Assembly (NCBI GenBank): GCA_000720845.1
Contig: JODU01000015.1
Span: 124,001-188,000 of the forward strand
Origin: Kitasatospora aureofaciens
GTDB lineage: Bacteria; Actinomycetota; Actinomycetes; Streptomycetales; Streptomycetaceae
Direction: 5' to 3'
DNA: 64,000 bases
The notes beneath the pieces are model-generated. The model ran no database searches. It saw nothing but the letters and a program-made list of their open reading frames with translations, and was not told where the DNA came from. Positions 8,243 through 17,131 of the stretch are shown one piece after another. The first letter of the stretch is position 1. The number at the start of each line of letters is the position of its first letter. The position numbers and the translations under genes are program-made.

Positions 8243-9046
8243 TCAGAGGCGCTGCCAGGTGGCCCGGTCCCGGGCCATGGCGTGCAGGGCCTCCACGTCC
8301 GCCGGTTTCAGCACGCCGCCCGTGTGGGCCAGGTCCGGCAGCTCCCGGTCCGTGAGGACGCGTACCGAGCGGGGCGGGGCGGTGACGGACACGTGGGCCG
8401 GCCCGACGAGGACGAGGACCGGGCGGACCTCCGCCGTCAGGGCGTGGGAGGCCCGGTCGGCGTCGGCGCGGACCCGGCGCAGCAGGGGACGCGGCGCGCG
8501 GCGGCCCAGCGCCACCAGCGGGTCGGCGACCCGCACCCGCTGTCTGCGGGCGGGCAGCACGTGGAGGGCGAAGAGGCCGCCGGGCCCGATCAGCAGGTGG
8601 TGGACGCGGTCGCCGCCGGGCAGCGGGAGGGAGTGCAGGGTGTGCCAGCCGGCGCCGTCGAGACGGTCGAGGGCGGCCCCGGTCGCCTGCTCGGCGGCCA
8701 GCGCCCGGCGGCGCGGGTCGGGGCGCAGCCGGTGCGCCGGTGGCGGCTCGCGCTCCAGGGCGATCAGGAGTGCCTCGCCGGGCCGGTTGGGGGCGAGGTC
8801 GTCGTCCGGGTGGAGGGTGAGCCGGGCCAGCTCGGCGGGGGTCGGCACCGGGGGCGGGCCGACCGTGACGGGGCCGGTGACGAAGGGGCCGAGGGCCTTG
8901 AGGACCTCGTCCCTGCGGTCCTCGCTCAGCAGGTTGACGCGGGCCGCCTCACGGTCGTACCAGGCGACGTTCCCGCCGTCCGGGAGGCAGACGTAGAGCC
9001 GTTCCCGGCCGTGGCGCCGGGTCGGCACAACACGCAGTCCGTCCAT
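8243..9046 (-). CDS. NERD domain protein
   Basis: A 267-residue protein with a nuclease-related (NERD) domain in its C-terminal half: LDGAGWHTLHSLPLPGGDRVHHLLIGPGGLFALHV is the characteristic strand-loop-strand around the putative catalytic residues. The N-terminal part (LRVVPTRRHGRERLYVCLPDGGNVAWYDR) is shared with streptomycete homologues. NERD domains resemble Holliday-junction resolvases and restriction-like nucleases, but function here is unknown. ATG at 9046 follows GGGGGTGG; an in-frame ATG at 9067 would add seven residues. Confidence 0.85.
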   Translation of the reverse strand: MDGLRVVPTRRHGRERLYVCLPDGGNVAWYDREAARVNLLSEDRRDEVLKALGPFVTGPVTVGPPPVPTPAELARLTLHPDDDLAPNRPGEALLIALEREPPPAHRLRPDPRRRALAAEQATGAALDRLDGAGWHTLHSLPLPGGDRVHHLLIGPGGLFALHVLPARRQRVRVADPLVALGRRAPRPLLRRVRADADRASHALTAEVRPVLVLVGPAHVSVTAPPRSVRVLTDRELPDLAHTGGVLKPADVEALHAMARDRATWQRL

Positions 9047-9154
9047 GCCATCACCACCCCCGTCCATGGGACCAGGCGGGGTACTGCCGGGGCAAGAACC
9101 CGGTTACCTTTGGGAGGAGTTGGGCAGGCCCTGGGCTGGACTGGGGAGGCGCCG

Positions 9155-9661
9155 GTGCGTACCCGTGGGAGAGGCCCCGACGTGCCGGCCCCGGACCGGC
9201 CGTGGGACGAGATCGTGCCGGGGCTGTGGATGGGCGGGCACGAGTTCCGGCGGCCGGGCGGGCGACTGGAGTTCGCCGTGGCGCGGGACGAGTTCGACCT
9301 CGTGCAGACGCTGCTGCGGCTGCCCGGACACGGGCCGGACGCCGGTGTCGAGCACCATGTCTGGCCGATCCCGGACGGCCCCCTGGACGGCACGCAGCTG
9401 GCCGGCGTGATCCGGCTGGCCCGGGCCGCGGAGGAGGCGCTCGACGCGGGCCGCAAGGTGCTCGTCCGCTGCTATCACGGGTACAACCGCTCCGGTCTCG
9501 TCGTCGCGCACACGCTGATGCGCCGGGGCAGCGGCGCCGAGGAGGCGATCCGGCTGATCCGGGCCAGGCGCTCGCCGTGGGCGCTGCACAACGACCTGTT
9601 CGTGGCCTATCTCCGGGCCGGTCTGGCCACCGTGCGGCAGCTGGAGGAACTGGCCGAGTAG
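9155..9661 (+). CDS. Tyrosine/dual-specificity protein phosphatase
   Basis: A 168-residue cysteine-based phosphatase. The P-loop CYHGYNRSG fits C(X)5R, with nucleophile Cys106, preceded by a WD/EI-VPGLWMGGHE start typical of DSP-like proteins. An acidic segment (WPIPDGPLDG) corresponds to the general-acid loop. The substrate is unknown. The GTG start has GGGGAGG 5 nt upstream. It is divergent from the NERD gene. Confidence 0.88.
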   Translation: MRTRGRGPDVPAPDRPWDEIVPGLWMGGHEFRRPGGRLEFAVARDEFDLVQTLLRLPGHGPDAGVEHHVWPIPDGPLDGTQLAGVIRLARAAEEALDAGRKVLVRCYHGYNRSGLVVAHTLMRRGSGAEEAIRLIRARRSPWALHNDLFVAYLRAGLATVRQLEELAE

Positions 9662-9786
9662 CCCGGCGGGCCGGTGCGCACGCAAAATGGCCTTCCGTAC
9701 GACGACGCGTGCGGTGCCGCGCTGCCCGCGGTGCCGCCCACTCCCGTGCGGGACCGCCGACGCCGATCACCGACCCCAGGAGTGCA

Positions 9787-10593
9787 GTGCTCCCGAGCCG
9801 CCGCGGGCACCCCGCCCGTGTCCCCGCCGCCCTCGCGCTGCTCCTGGCGACCGCGGCGACCGGCGCGCTGGCGGCCTGCGGGGACACCGGCGGCCTGGAG
9901 GACGCCGGGGCGACGCCCGCCGCGCGCGACCCGGCCCGGCTCTGGCCCGGCCTGGCCCCGGCGTCCAGTCCGGCGTACGACATCGGCGAGGTGGAGCACG
10001 CGCCGGTGCGGGGCGTCTCCGTGCCCGGTGGCGACATCCGCGGGGTGAACCCGGTGGCCGCGGTGCGGGCCGAGATCGCCGCGCACCCGGACGACTACGC
10101 GGGCGCGAAGGCGCCGTACCACGAGACGTCCGTGCGGATGGCGGACTGCGGCACGGGCGGCGCCGGTGACGAGGCCGGCCGCTGTCCGGTGCTGCGGCCG
10201 TACTACCGCGACCTGACCGGTGACGGGCGTCCCGAGATGACGCTGGGTTTCCGGCTGCTGCCGGAGAAGCTGACCGCCGTGCGCGTGTACACGGTCGAGA
10301 AGGACCGGCTCGTGCGGGTCATGTCCTACGAGGACGCCGTGAGCGCGGTCGAGCTGGCCGGGCGGACGGTGATCGTCCGCTCGCCCTCGGAGGTCGCCGG
10401 GTACGAGTACCGCCTGCAGTGGACCTGGGACGCGGACCAGCGGGCCATGCTGCTGACCAGCGACGAGATGCTGCGCACGGACGACGGCGGACAGCACACG
10501 AAACGTCCGTCCACCTCGCCGTCCGCCTCGCCGCCGCCCTCGGCGACGTCCTCGCCGTCCCCCTCCGCGTCGTCCTCGGCGAGCGCCCGGTGA
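9787..10593 (+). CDS. Lipoprotein coupled to a sensor kinase
   Basis: A 268-residue predicted lipoprotein. The signal peptide ends in the lipobox LAAC with lipidated Cys at residue 31. The mature part has a repeated-strand domain containing YYRDLTGDGRPEMTLGFRLLPEKLTAVRVYTV and EYRLQWTWDADQRAMLLTSDEM, and a Ser/Pro tail. No named family was recognised. The GTG start at 9787 follows CCCCAGGAG. Its TGA overlaps the GTG of the sensor kinase gene (GTGA), so the two proteins are probably made together and the lipoprotein may be an extracellular sensing or accessory subunit. Confidence 0.83.
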   Translation: MLPSRRGHPARVPAALALLLATAATGALAACGDTGGLEDAGATPAARDPARLWPGLAPASSPAYDIGEVEHAPVRGVSVPGGDIRGVNPVAAVRAEIAAHPDDYAGAKAPYHETSVRMADCGTGGAGDEAGRCPVLRPYYRDLTGDGRPEMTLGFRLLPEKLTAVRVYTVEKDRLVRVMSYEDAVSAVELAGRTVIVRSPSEVAGYEYRLQWTWDADQRAMLLTSDEMLRTDDGGQHTKRPSTSPSASPPPSATSSPSPSASSSASAR

Positions 10594-11834
10594 GGCTCGC
10601 CCTCCCCCGGTGGGCCGGGCCGCTCGCGGTGAAGGCGGCCGTCTTCATCACCGTGATGTGCTGCGGGCTCGCCGCGCTGCTCGGCGTCCTGGTGCACGTC
10701 TCGGTGACCGACCAGACCGTCGGCCAGGCGCGTGACGCCGCCCTGGCCCGGCTGCGGGAGGCGACGGAGTCCTACGAGGCGGGGGACCCGATGCGGCGCG
10801 GGGCCGGCGTCGATCCGCCGGGGCTGCCGCGGCGGCTGCGTGAGCTGGCCGTGTCGGGGCGGCGCGGCACCATGCTCGCCGAGTTCGCGGGGCGCCCGAC
10901 GATGTGGGCGGCGGGCCCCGCCGACGGCGGCCGGGCGCTGGCGGTGCGGGTCGACCACTCCCAGGGCCAGGCCACCATCGACGGCCTGGACGGGGCGATC
11001 GTGTGGTCCTCGGCACTGGCGATCGGGGCCACGCTGCTGGTCGGCGCGTTCGCGGTGACCCGGGTGACGCGGCGGCTGCACGCCACGGCGCGGGTGGCCC
11101 GGCGGATCAGCGCGGGCGACCTCGACGCGCGGGTGGGCGATCCGCGCGCCCAGGACCCGACGCGCCCGCAGGACGAGGTGGCGTCGGTCGCCGCCGCGCT
11201 GGACTCCATGGCGTCGTCGCTGCAGGGCAAGCTGCTCGCCGAGCAGCGGTTCACCGCGGACGTGGCGCACGAGCTGCGCACCCCGCTCACCGGCCTGCAC
11301 GCGGCGGCCGAGCTGCTGCCGCCGAGCCGCCCCACCGAGCTGGTGCGGGACCGGGTGGCGGCGCTGCGCACCCTCACCGAGGACCTGCTGGAGATCTCCC
11401 GGCTGGAGAGCGGGCGGGAGCTGCCCGCGACGGATCCGGAGGAGCTGGGCGCGCTGGCCCGGCGGGTGGTGCGGGGATCGGGCACCGGCACGCGGGTGGA
11501 CGTCGTGCGGGACGCGTGGGTGGAGACCGACCGGCGGCGCCTGGAGCGGGTGCTGGGCAACCTGGTCGCGAACGCGCACCGGCACGGGCGGGCGCCGGTG
11601 GTGCTGACCGTGGACGGTGCGGTGATCACCGTACGGGACCACGGGGACGGCTATCCGGAGTACCTACTGGCGCACGGGCCGCAGCGGTTCCGTACCGAGG
11701 GCGGGACGAAGGGGCACGGCCTGGGGCTGACGATCGCGCTGGGGCAGGCCGAGGTGCTCGGGGCGCGGCTGGAGTTCACCAACCCGCCGGACGGCGGGGC
11801 GCTGGCCCGGCTGACGCTGCCTCAGCAGCCCTGA
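10590..11834 (+). CDS. Orphan membrane sensor histidine kinase
   Basis: A 414-residue class I histidine kinase. Two transmembrane helices (about residues 12-35 and 130-152) flank a short extracellular loop; a HAMP linker follows. The H-box FTADVAHELRTPLTGLH has phosphoacceptor His227, the N-box is LERVLGNLVANAHRHG, G1 is DHGDGYP and G2 is GTKGHGLGLTIA. No response regulator gene is adjacent, so its partner is elsewhere. The GTG start overlaps the lipoprotein stop by 4 bp. Confidence 0.92.
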   Translation: MRLALPRWAGPLAVKAAVFITVMCCGLAALLGVLVHVSVTDQTVGQARDAALARLREATESYEAGDPMRRGAGVDPPGLPRRLRELAVSGRRGTMLAEFAGRPTMWAAGPADGGRALAVRVDHSQGQATIDGLDGAIVWSSALAIGATLLVGAFAVTRVTRRLHATARVARRISAGDLDARVGDPRAQDPTRPQDEVASVAAALDSMASSLQGKLLAEQRFTADVAHELRTPLTGLHAAAELLPPSRPTELVRDRVAALRTLTEDLLEISRLESGRELPATDPEELGALARRVVRGSGTGTRVDVVRDAWVETDRRRLERVLGNLVANAHRHGRAPVVLTVDGAVITVRDHGDGYPEYLLAHGPQRFRTEGGTKGHGLGLTIALGQAEVLGARLEFTNPPDGGALARLTLPQQP

Positions 11835-11941
11835 CCACGGCACCTTCCCCGATGGCTCAGTGCGGCGGGCGGTGCGCACGGGGCGCTCCTAATGTGGCGG
11901 TTAGTCACCTGAAGACCCGTTCGCTCCCGGGAGGTACTCCC

Positions 11942-12397
11942 ATGTCGCCACTGTCCGCACCGGTCTCGCGTTCACCCCTGGTCCGCGGCCTCGCCACCGC
12001 CCTCGCGGCCGGCGCGCTCGCCACCGCCGTCGCCGTCACGCCCGCCGTGGCGGACGACGGACGAGGCGGCGACGCCGGCTCCACGTCCGCCGTCACCGGC
12101 GGGGAGAACCGCGGCGGGAACGGCGGCGGGGAGTGGGGCGGGGGCGACGGCCGCCAGGAGCAGGGCCGCTACCGGGGCGTCGTGACGGCCGACCGGCTCG
12201 CCCTGCGCACCTCGCCGACCCGCGGTTCGGACGTCATCCGCTACGCCCGCCGGGGCGAGGTCGTCTCCATCTACTGCAAGACGCCCGGCGACCGGGTGAA
12301 GGGCAACCCCCTCTGGTACCTCCTCACGGACGGCACGTGGGCCTGGGGTGCGGCCCGCTACATCGACAACATCGGCCCCGCGCCGCGCTGGTGCTGA
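11942..12397 (+). CDS. Secreted SH3-like domain protein
   Basis: A 151-residue secreted protein. It has a Sec signal peptide ending near VAVTPAVADDG, a Gly/Asn-rich spacer, and a bacterial SH3-like domain (VTADRLALRTSPTRGSDVIRYARRGEVVSIYCKTPGDRVKGNPLWYLLTDGTWAWGAARY pattern across residues 75-145). Two Cys in the domain, one at the extreme C-terminus, may form a disulfide. Such domains bind cell-wall or extracellular ligands. GGGAGG precedes the ATG. Confidence 0.85.
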   Translation: MSPLSAPVSRSPLVRGLATALAAGALATAVAVTPAVADDGRGGDAGSTSAVTGGENRGGNGGGEWGGGDGRQEQGRYRGVVTADRLALRTSPTRGSDVIRYARRGEVVSIYCKTPGDRVKGNPLWYLLTDGTWAWGAARYIDNIGPAPRWC

Positions 12398-12440
12398 GCC
12401 GGACGCCGCGCACACCACACCATTTGGGTAAGTTCCGGAC

Positions 12441-13832
12441 ATGACCAAGGCCGGAACCGGAACCGGGATCACCGTGGCACAGGCGGACACCCCCGCTCCC
12501 GTCGCCCGTCTCCCCCGGCGCCGGGGCATCGAACTCGCGCTGATCGTCATGGCCGTCCTGCTGTCGGTCTTCGGCTACTGCAACGTCGGCCTCGCCCAGC
12601 AGGGCGCCCTGCCGCCCGGCGCCGCCGGTTACGGCGCCGGGCTCGGTGTGCTCGCGCTCCTCGCCCACCTGGCGGTGCGGCTGCGCGCCCCGTACGCCGA
12701 CCCGCTGCTGCTGCCCATCGGGGTGCTGCTCAACGGCCTCGGCCTGGTGCTGATCTACCGGCTCGACCTGGAGACGCCGGGCGACCGGGCGGCCCCGGCC
12801 CAGCTGGTGTGGTCGACGCTGGGTGTCGCGCTGTTCATCGTGGTCGTCCTGCTGCTGCGCGACCACCGGGTGCTGCAGCGCTACGCCTACGTGTGCGTCG
12901 CCGCGGCGCTCGCCCTGCTCACCGTGCCGATCTTCTTCCCGGCGGTGAACGGCGCCCGTATCTGGATCCGGATCGAGGACTTCTCCATCCAGCCCGGCGA
13001 GTTCGCGAAGGTGCTGCTCGCGGTGTTCTTCGCCGCCTACCTGGCCGCCAACCGCAGCGCGCTGGCGTACGCGGGCCGCCGGGTGTGGCGGCTCCAACTG
13101 CCCACCGGCCGGGTACTCGGCCCGATCCTCGCGGTGTGGCTGGTCAGCGTCGGCGTCCTGGTCCTGGAGCGGGACCTCGGCACCTCGCTGCTGTTCTTCG
13201 GCCTGTTCGTGGTCCTGCTCTACGTCGCCACCGGCCGCACCGGCTGGATCGCCGTCGGGCTGCTGCTGGCCTCCCTGGGCGCGGTCGCCGTGGGCTGGCT
13301 GGAGCCGCACGTGCACGGCAGGGTGGAGGACTGGCTGCACCCCTTCGCGTCCATCGAGGCGGGCGACGGCCCCAACCAGCTGGCCCAGTCCCTCTTCGCG
13401 TTCGCGGCGGGCGGCGTGACCGGCACCGGTCTCGGCCTCGGCCACTCGGTCCTGATCGGCTTCGCCGTCAAGTCGGACTTCATCCTGGCGACCGCCGGGG
13501 AGGAGCTGGGCTTCCTCGGCCTGACCGCCGTCTTCCTGCTGTACGGGCTGCTGGTGGAGCGGGGCTACCGGGCGGGCCTGGCCGCCCGCGACCCCTTCGG
13601 CCGGCTGCTCGCGGTCGGCCTCTCCTCGATCGTGGCGCTCCAGGTGTTCGTCATCGCGGGCGGGGTGACCGGGCTGATCCCGCTGACCGGCATGGCGATG
13701 CCGTTCCTGGCGCAGGGCGGGTCCTCGGTCGTCACCAACTGGGCGATCGTGGCGCTGCTGATCCGGGTCAGCCACGCGGCCCGCAGCCAGTCGGGCGCGG
13801 ACGGGACCGCGGGCGGGGAGCGGCCGAGGTGA
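12441..13832 (+). CDS. SEDS-family FtsW/RodA-like peptidoglycan polymerase
   Basis: A 463-residue polytopic SEDS protein with about ten transmembrane helices. Diagnostic motifs are NGARIWIRI-x-DFSIQPGEFAKV, the loop ASIEAGDGPNQLAQSLFAFAAGG, ATAGEELGFLG and the C-terminal TGMAMPFLAQGGSSVVTNW. SEDS proteins are glycosyltransferases that polymerise lipid II with a class B penicillin-binding protein, and exactly such a gene follows with a GTGA overlap. The pair is separate from the division cluster, so it is an accessory RodA/FtsW-type system, plausibly for growth- or sporulation-specific wall synthesis. Confidence 0.94.
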   Translation: MTKAGTGTGITVAQADTPAPVARLPRRRGIELALIVMAVLLSVFGYCNVGLAQQGALPPGAAGYGAGLGVLALLAHLAVRLRAPYADPLLLPIGVLLNGLGLVLIYRLDLETPGDRAAPAQLVWSTLGVALFIVVVLLLRDHRVLQRYAYVCVAAALALLTVPIFFPAVNGARIWIRIEDFSIQPGEFAKVLLAVFFAAYLAANRSALAYAGRRVWRLQLPTGRVLGPILAVWLVSVGVLVLERDLGTSLLFFGLFVVLLYVATGRTGWIAVGLLLASLGAVAVGWLEPHVHGRVEDWLHPFASIEAGDGPNQLAQSLFAFAAGGVTGTGLGLGHSVLIGFAVKSDFILATAGEELGFLGLTAVFLLYGLLVERGYRAGLAARDPFGRLLAVGLSSIVALQVFVIAGGVTGLIPLTGMAMPFLAQGGSSVVTNWAIVALLIRVSHAARSQSGADGTAGGERPR

Positions 13833-15286
13833 CCCGCAACATCCGGCACGCGGCCCTCTTCTGCGCCCTGCTGCTGGTCGCCCTGGTGGTCAACGCGGCC
13901 CGGGTGCAGATCGTCCAGAAGCCGGAGTACGACGACAACCCGGCCAACCGCCGCCCCGACATCGCCCGCTACCAGCAGCCGCGCGGCGACATCCTGGTCG
14001 GCGGCGAGGCGGTCACCGGCTCCCGGGACACCGGCGAGCACCTGCGCTTCGAGAGGACGTACGCCGACGGGCCGATGTACGCGCCGATCACCGGCTTCGC
14101 CTCCCAGGCGTACGGGACGACGCTCCTCGAACACGCCGAGGACGGCCTGTTGTCCGGGGCCGACCCGATGCTCGCGCCGCTGCCGCTGTGGAACGACGTC
14201 ACGGGGGCCCACAACCCGGGCGGCGACGTCGTGACGACGATCGACGGTGCCGCGCAGCGGGCGGCGTTCGAGGGGCTCGGCGGGCGCAAGGGGGCGGTGG
14301 CCGCGGTCGAGCCGGCCACGGGCCGCGTCCTGGCCCTGGTCTCCACCCCCTCCTACGACCCGCAGCTGCTGTCCGGGAACAGCGCGGACGCCACCCGGAC
14401 CTGGCACCGGCTGAACGACGACCCGGACAAGCCGATGCTCAACCGGGCGGTGAGCCGGACCTATCCGCCGGGTTCGACGTTCAAGGTGGTCACCGCGGCG
14501 GCGGCACTGGACGCGGGCGTGGTCCGCGACCTGGACGCGCCGACCCGATCCCCCGACCCGTACACCCTGCCCGGGACGCGGACGAAGCTCACGAACGAGG
14601 CCGACGGGTGCCGGAACGCCTCGCTGCGGGAGGCGTTCGAGTGGTCCTGCAACACGGTGTTCGCCAAGCTCGGCGTGGACGTGGGCGTGCGCGGCATGAC
14701 CGCCATGGCGGACGCCTTCGGCTTCAACGACGACGGGCTGCGGATCCCCTTCCCCGTCGCCCGGAGCACCTTCGACACCTCGGTGGACCGGGCGCAGCTC
14801 GGGCTGTCGTCGATCGGCCAGTACAACACGCGGGCGACGCCCCTGCAGATGGCGATGGTGGCGGCGGCGGTGGCGGGCGGCGGGCAGGTGCGCTCGCCGT
14901 ACCTGGTGGAACGGACGCTGCGGGCGGGCGGCAGTCTGGTGGCGGCGGCCGGGTCGCGCCCCTCCCGGGAGGTGATGCGCCCTTCGACGGCGGCGCTGCT
15001 CAAGGAGCTGATGACCGGCGTGGTGGACAAGGGCACCGGCGCGAGGGCCGCGATCCCGGGTGCCACCGTGGGCGGCAAGACCGGCACCGCCCAGCACGGC
15101 GTCGGCAACTCGGGTAAGCCGTATGCCTGGTTCATCGCCTGGGCGCGGGGCGACGGGGACGTGGAGCCGAAGGTCGCGGTCGCGGTGGTGGTCGAGGGCT
15201 CGGCGGCGGACCGCGGGGGCGTCAGCGGGGGCGGTCTGGCGGCGCCGATCGCGCGGGGGGTGATGGAGGCGGTTCTTGGGGGGTGA
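13829..15286 (+). CDS. Class B penicillin-binding protein (transpeptidase)
   Basis: A 485-residue monofunctional transpeptidase with one N-terminal membrane anchor (ALFCALLLVALVVNAARVQ). Active-site motifs are SxxK in PGSTFKVV, SxN in WSCNTVF and KTG in GGKTGTAQHG, in the right order and spacing; no PASTA repeats. It is the PbpA-like group that works with a dedicated SEDS partner, here encoded just upstream and coupled through a GTGA overlap. It is convergent with the Uma2 gene only 9 bp away. Confidence 0.94.
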   Translation: MTRNIRHAALFCALLLVALVVNAARVQIVQKPEYDDNPANRRPDIARYQQPRGDILVGGEAVTGSRDTGEHLRFERTYADGPMYAPITGFASQAYGTTLLEHAEDGLLSGADPMLAPLPLWNDVTGAHNPGGDVVTTIDGAAQRAAFEGLGGRKGAVAAVEPATGRVLALVSTPSYDPQLLSGNSADATRTWHRLNDDPDKPMLNRAVSRTYPPGSTFKVVTAAAALDAGVVRDLDAPTRSPDPYTLPGTRTKLTNEADGCRNASLREAFEWSCNTVFAKLGVDVGVRGMTAMADAFGFNDDGLRIPFPVARSTFDTSVDRAQLGLSSIGQYNTRATPLQMAMVAAAVAGGGQVRSPYLVERTLRAGGSLVAAAGSRPSREVMRPSTAALLKELMTGVVDKGTGARAAIPGATVGGKTGTAQHGVGNSGKPYAWFIAWARGDGDVEPKVAVAVVVEGSAADRGGVSGGGLAAPIARGVMEAVLGG

Positions 15287-15295
15287 GGGAGGGGA

Positions 15296-15895
15296 TCACC
15301 GGCGACGGTTCACGGCGGTGAGGTCAATGTCGATGAGGAAAGGTACGGTCAGTTTGAGGCGGTTGTGGAAGATGCCGGTCAGACCGTACGCCTGCGTGGC
15401 AGGGTCGATCTCGTAGACGTAGACGACCGGCAGCCCGTGATTCTCTTCCACACGCCAGTAGTAAGGAATGCCCGCCCGCGCGTACTTCGGCGGCTTCACC
15501 TCCCGGTCCCGGTCTTCCGATTCCTCGGACACGACCTCGACGGCAATCACCACGTCCTCCGGCCGGTACCAAGTCTGCTTCGGTCCGGTGTCGGCATCCG
15601 CGTGGAACACGAGAACGTCGGGTTCCGGCCGGTTGCGTTTGTTGAGCTTGATGGTCATCTCGCGGATGACGTCCAGCTCTTCCGGCGCCTGCGCCAACAG
15701 GGCGTTGTCCAGCAGTCGGATGACACGTGAGTGGAAATTGGTCTGCGGACTCACGAAGACAAGGCTCCCGTCGATCAGCTCCGTGTGCGGAGGCAGGTTG
15801 GGAAGCTCGTCGAGGTCGTCCGCCGTCCAGCCGCCCTTCGGCGGACGGGGCCACTCGTAGTCGTCGTCCAGCCCGTAGTCACGCGCGGCGCTCAT
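15296..15895 (-). CDS. Uma2 family (DUF820) restriction-endonuclease-like protein
   Basis: A 199-residue Uma2 protein with the PD-(D/E)XK fold. The pattern LPPHTELIDGSLVFVSPQTNFHS, then RPEPDVLVFH and VVIAVEVVSEESEDRDREVKPPKYARAGIPYYWRVE, is the family signature with putative metal-binding Asp, Glu and Lys. Uma2 proteins are numerous in Streptomyces and Cyanobacteria and their biological role is unclear. ATG at 15895 has GGGAG 7 nt upstream; an in-frame ATG at 15907 would add four residues. It is an isolated gene. Confidence 0.86.
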   Translation of the reverse strand: MSAARDYGLDDDYEWPRPPKGGWTADDLDELPNLPPHTELIDGSLVFVSPQTNFHSRVIRLLDNALLAQAPEELDVIREMTIKLNKRNRPEPDVLVFHADADTGPKQTWYRPEDVVIAVEVVSEESEDRDREVKPPKYARAGIPYYWRVEENHGLPVVYVYEIDPATQAYGLTGIFHNRLKLTVPFLIDIDLTAVNRRR

Positions 15896-16130
15896 GATCG
15901 CTCCCATGTACCGGAGTCAGACGGACACGGCCAGCGTACCCAGGACGAACGCCGACGGGGCGCTCCATCGAGTGGTCCCGCGCCGAGGCGTTGGCGCCGC
16001 CCCACCTTTACTCGCGGTCAACAAGTTCCGCGCAGGGGATTGACGAGCTTGCTGACACGCAGTCTCATAAGACGCAGCACGCTGGAGTGACCGCGGGTAA
16101 CACGATCGTTCGACGAGGTGGGACACAGCC

Positions 16131-17069
16131 ATGACGACGCTGACGGAAGCCGACGCGCTCGAGGGCCTGCGCGACGCGCTCGGCCTGCTCAAGGACCGGG
16201 AGCAGGTGGCCGAACGGCTGCTCGACTCGTCCGCCAAGCACTCCTTCGACCCGGACAAGGAGCTGGACTGGGACGCGCCGTTCGAGGACGGCAAGTGGTT
16301 CTGGCCGCCGGAGCTGGTGTCGCTGTACGACACCCCGATGTGGAAGCGGATGAGCGAGGAGCAGCGCATCCTGCTCTCCCAGCACGAGGCCGCCGCGCTC
16401 GCCTCGCTCGGCATCTGGTTCGAGCTGATCCTGATGCAGCTGCTGGTCCGGCACATCTACGACAAGGCGGCGACGAGCGCCCACGTGCGCTACGCGCTGA
16501 CCGAGATCGAGGACGAGTGCCGGCACTCGAAGATGTTCGCCCGGCTGATATCCCGCGGCGAGACGCCGTGGTACCCGGTGAGCCCGGTCCACCAGCACCT
16601 GGGGCGCCTGTTCAAGACGATCTCCACCACGCCCGGCTCCTTCACCGCCACGCTCCTCGGCGAGGAGGTCCTGGACTGGATGCAGCGGCTGACCTTCCCG
16701 GACGAGCGGGTCCAGCCGCTGATCCGGGGCGTCACGCGCATCCACGTCGTGGAAGAGGCCCGGCACGTGCGGTACGCCCGTGAGGAGCTGCGCCGGCAGA
16801 TGGTGACGGCCCCGAAGTGGTCGCAGGAGTTCACCCGGGTCACCTCCGGAGAGTTCGCCCGCGTCTTCTCCATCGCCTTCATCAACCCGGAGGTGTACAC
16901 GAACGTCGGCCTCGACAAGCGCGAGGCCCTGGCCCAGGTCAAGGCCAGCGGCCACCGCAAGGAGATCATGCAGACCGGCGCGAAGCGCCTCACGGACTTC
17001 CTGGACGACATCGGCGTACTGCGCGGTGTCGGCCGGAAGCTGTGGCGGTCGTCGGGACTGCTGGCGTAG
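16131..17069 (+). CDS. AurF-like diiron oxygenase
   Basis: A 312-residue protein of the p-aminobenzoate N-oxygenase (AurF) family, a four-helix ferritin-like diiron fold. Likely iron ligands lie in SQHEAAALASLG, LTEIEDECRHSKMF and VEEARHVRYAREEL, giving the expected E...ExxH...E...ExxH arrangement. AurF enzymes oxidise arylamines to nitro compounds, but many homologues are uncharacterised and no biosynthetic genes surround this one, so the substrate is unknown. A TetR gene begins 62 bp downstream on the same strand and may control it. Confidence 0.87.
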   Translation: MTTLTEADALEGLRDALGLLKDREQVAERLLDSSAKHSFDPDKELDWDAPFEDGKWFWPPELVSLYDTPMWKRMSEEQRILLSQHEAAALASLGIWFELILMQLLVRHIYDKAATSAHVRYALTEIEDECRHSKMFARLISRGETPWYPVSPVHQHLGRLFKTISTTPGSFTATLLGEEVLDWMQRLTFPDERVQPLIRGVTRIHVVEEARHVRYAREELRRQMVTAPKWSQEFTRVTSGEFARVFSIAFINPEVYTNVGLDKREALAQVKASGHRKEIMQTGAKRLTDFLDDIGVLRGVGRKLWRSSGLLA

Positions 17070-17131
17070 TCCGGCCGGTCAGCGCCGCTGACGTGGGTGG
17101 GCGCCCGGCCGTGCGGGTTACGCTGCGGTTC

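Noticed and set aside
15296..15895. Uma2 gene as a mobile-element relic
   Set aside because: It was considered because Uma2 genes are often multicopy, but there are no repeats or transposition genes beside it.
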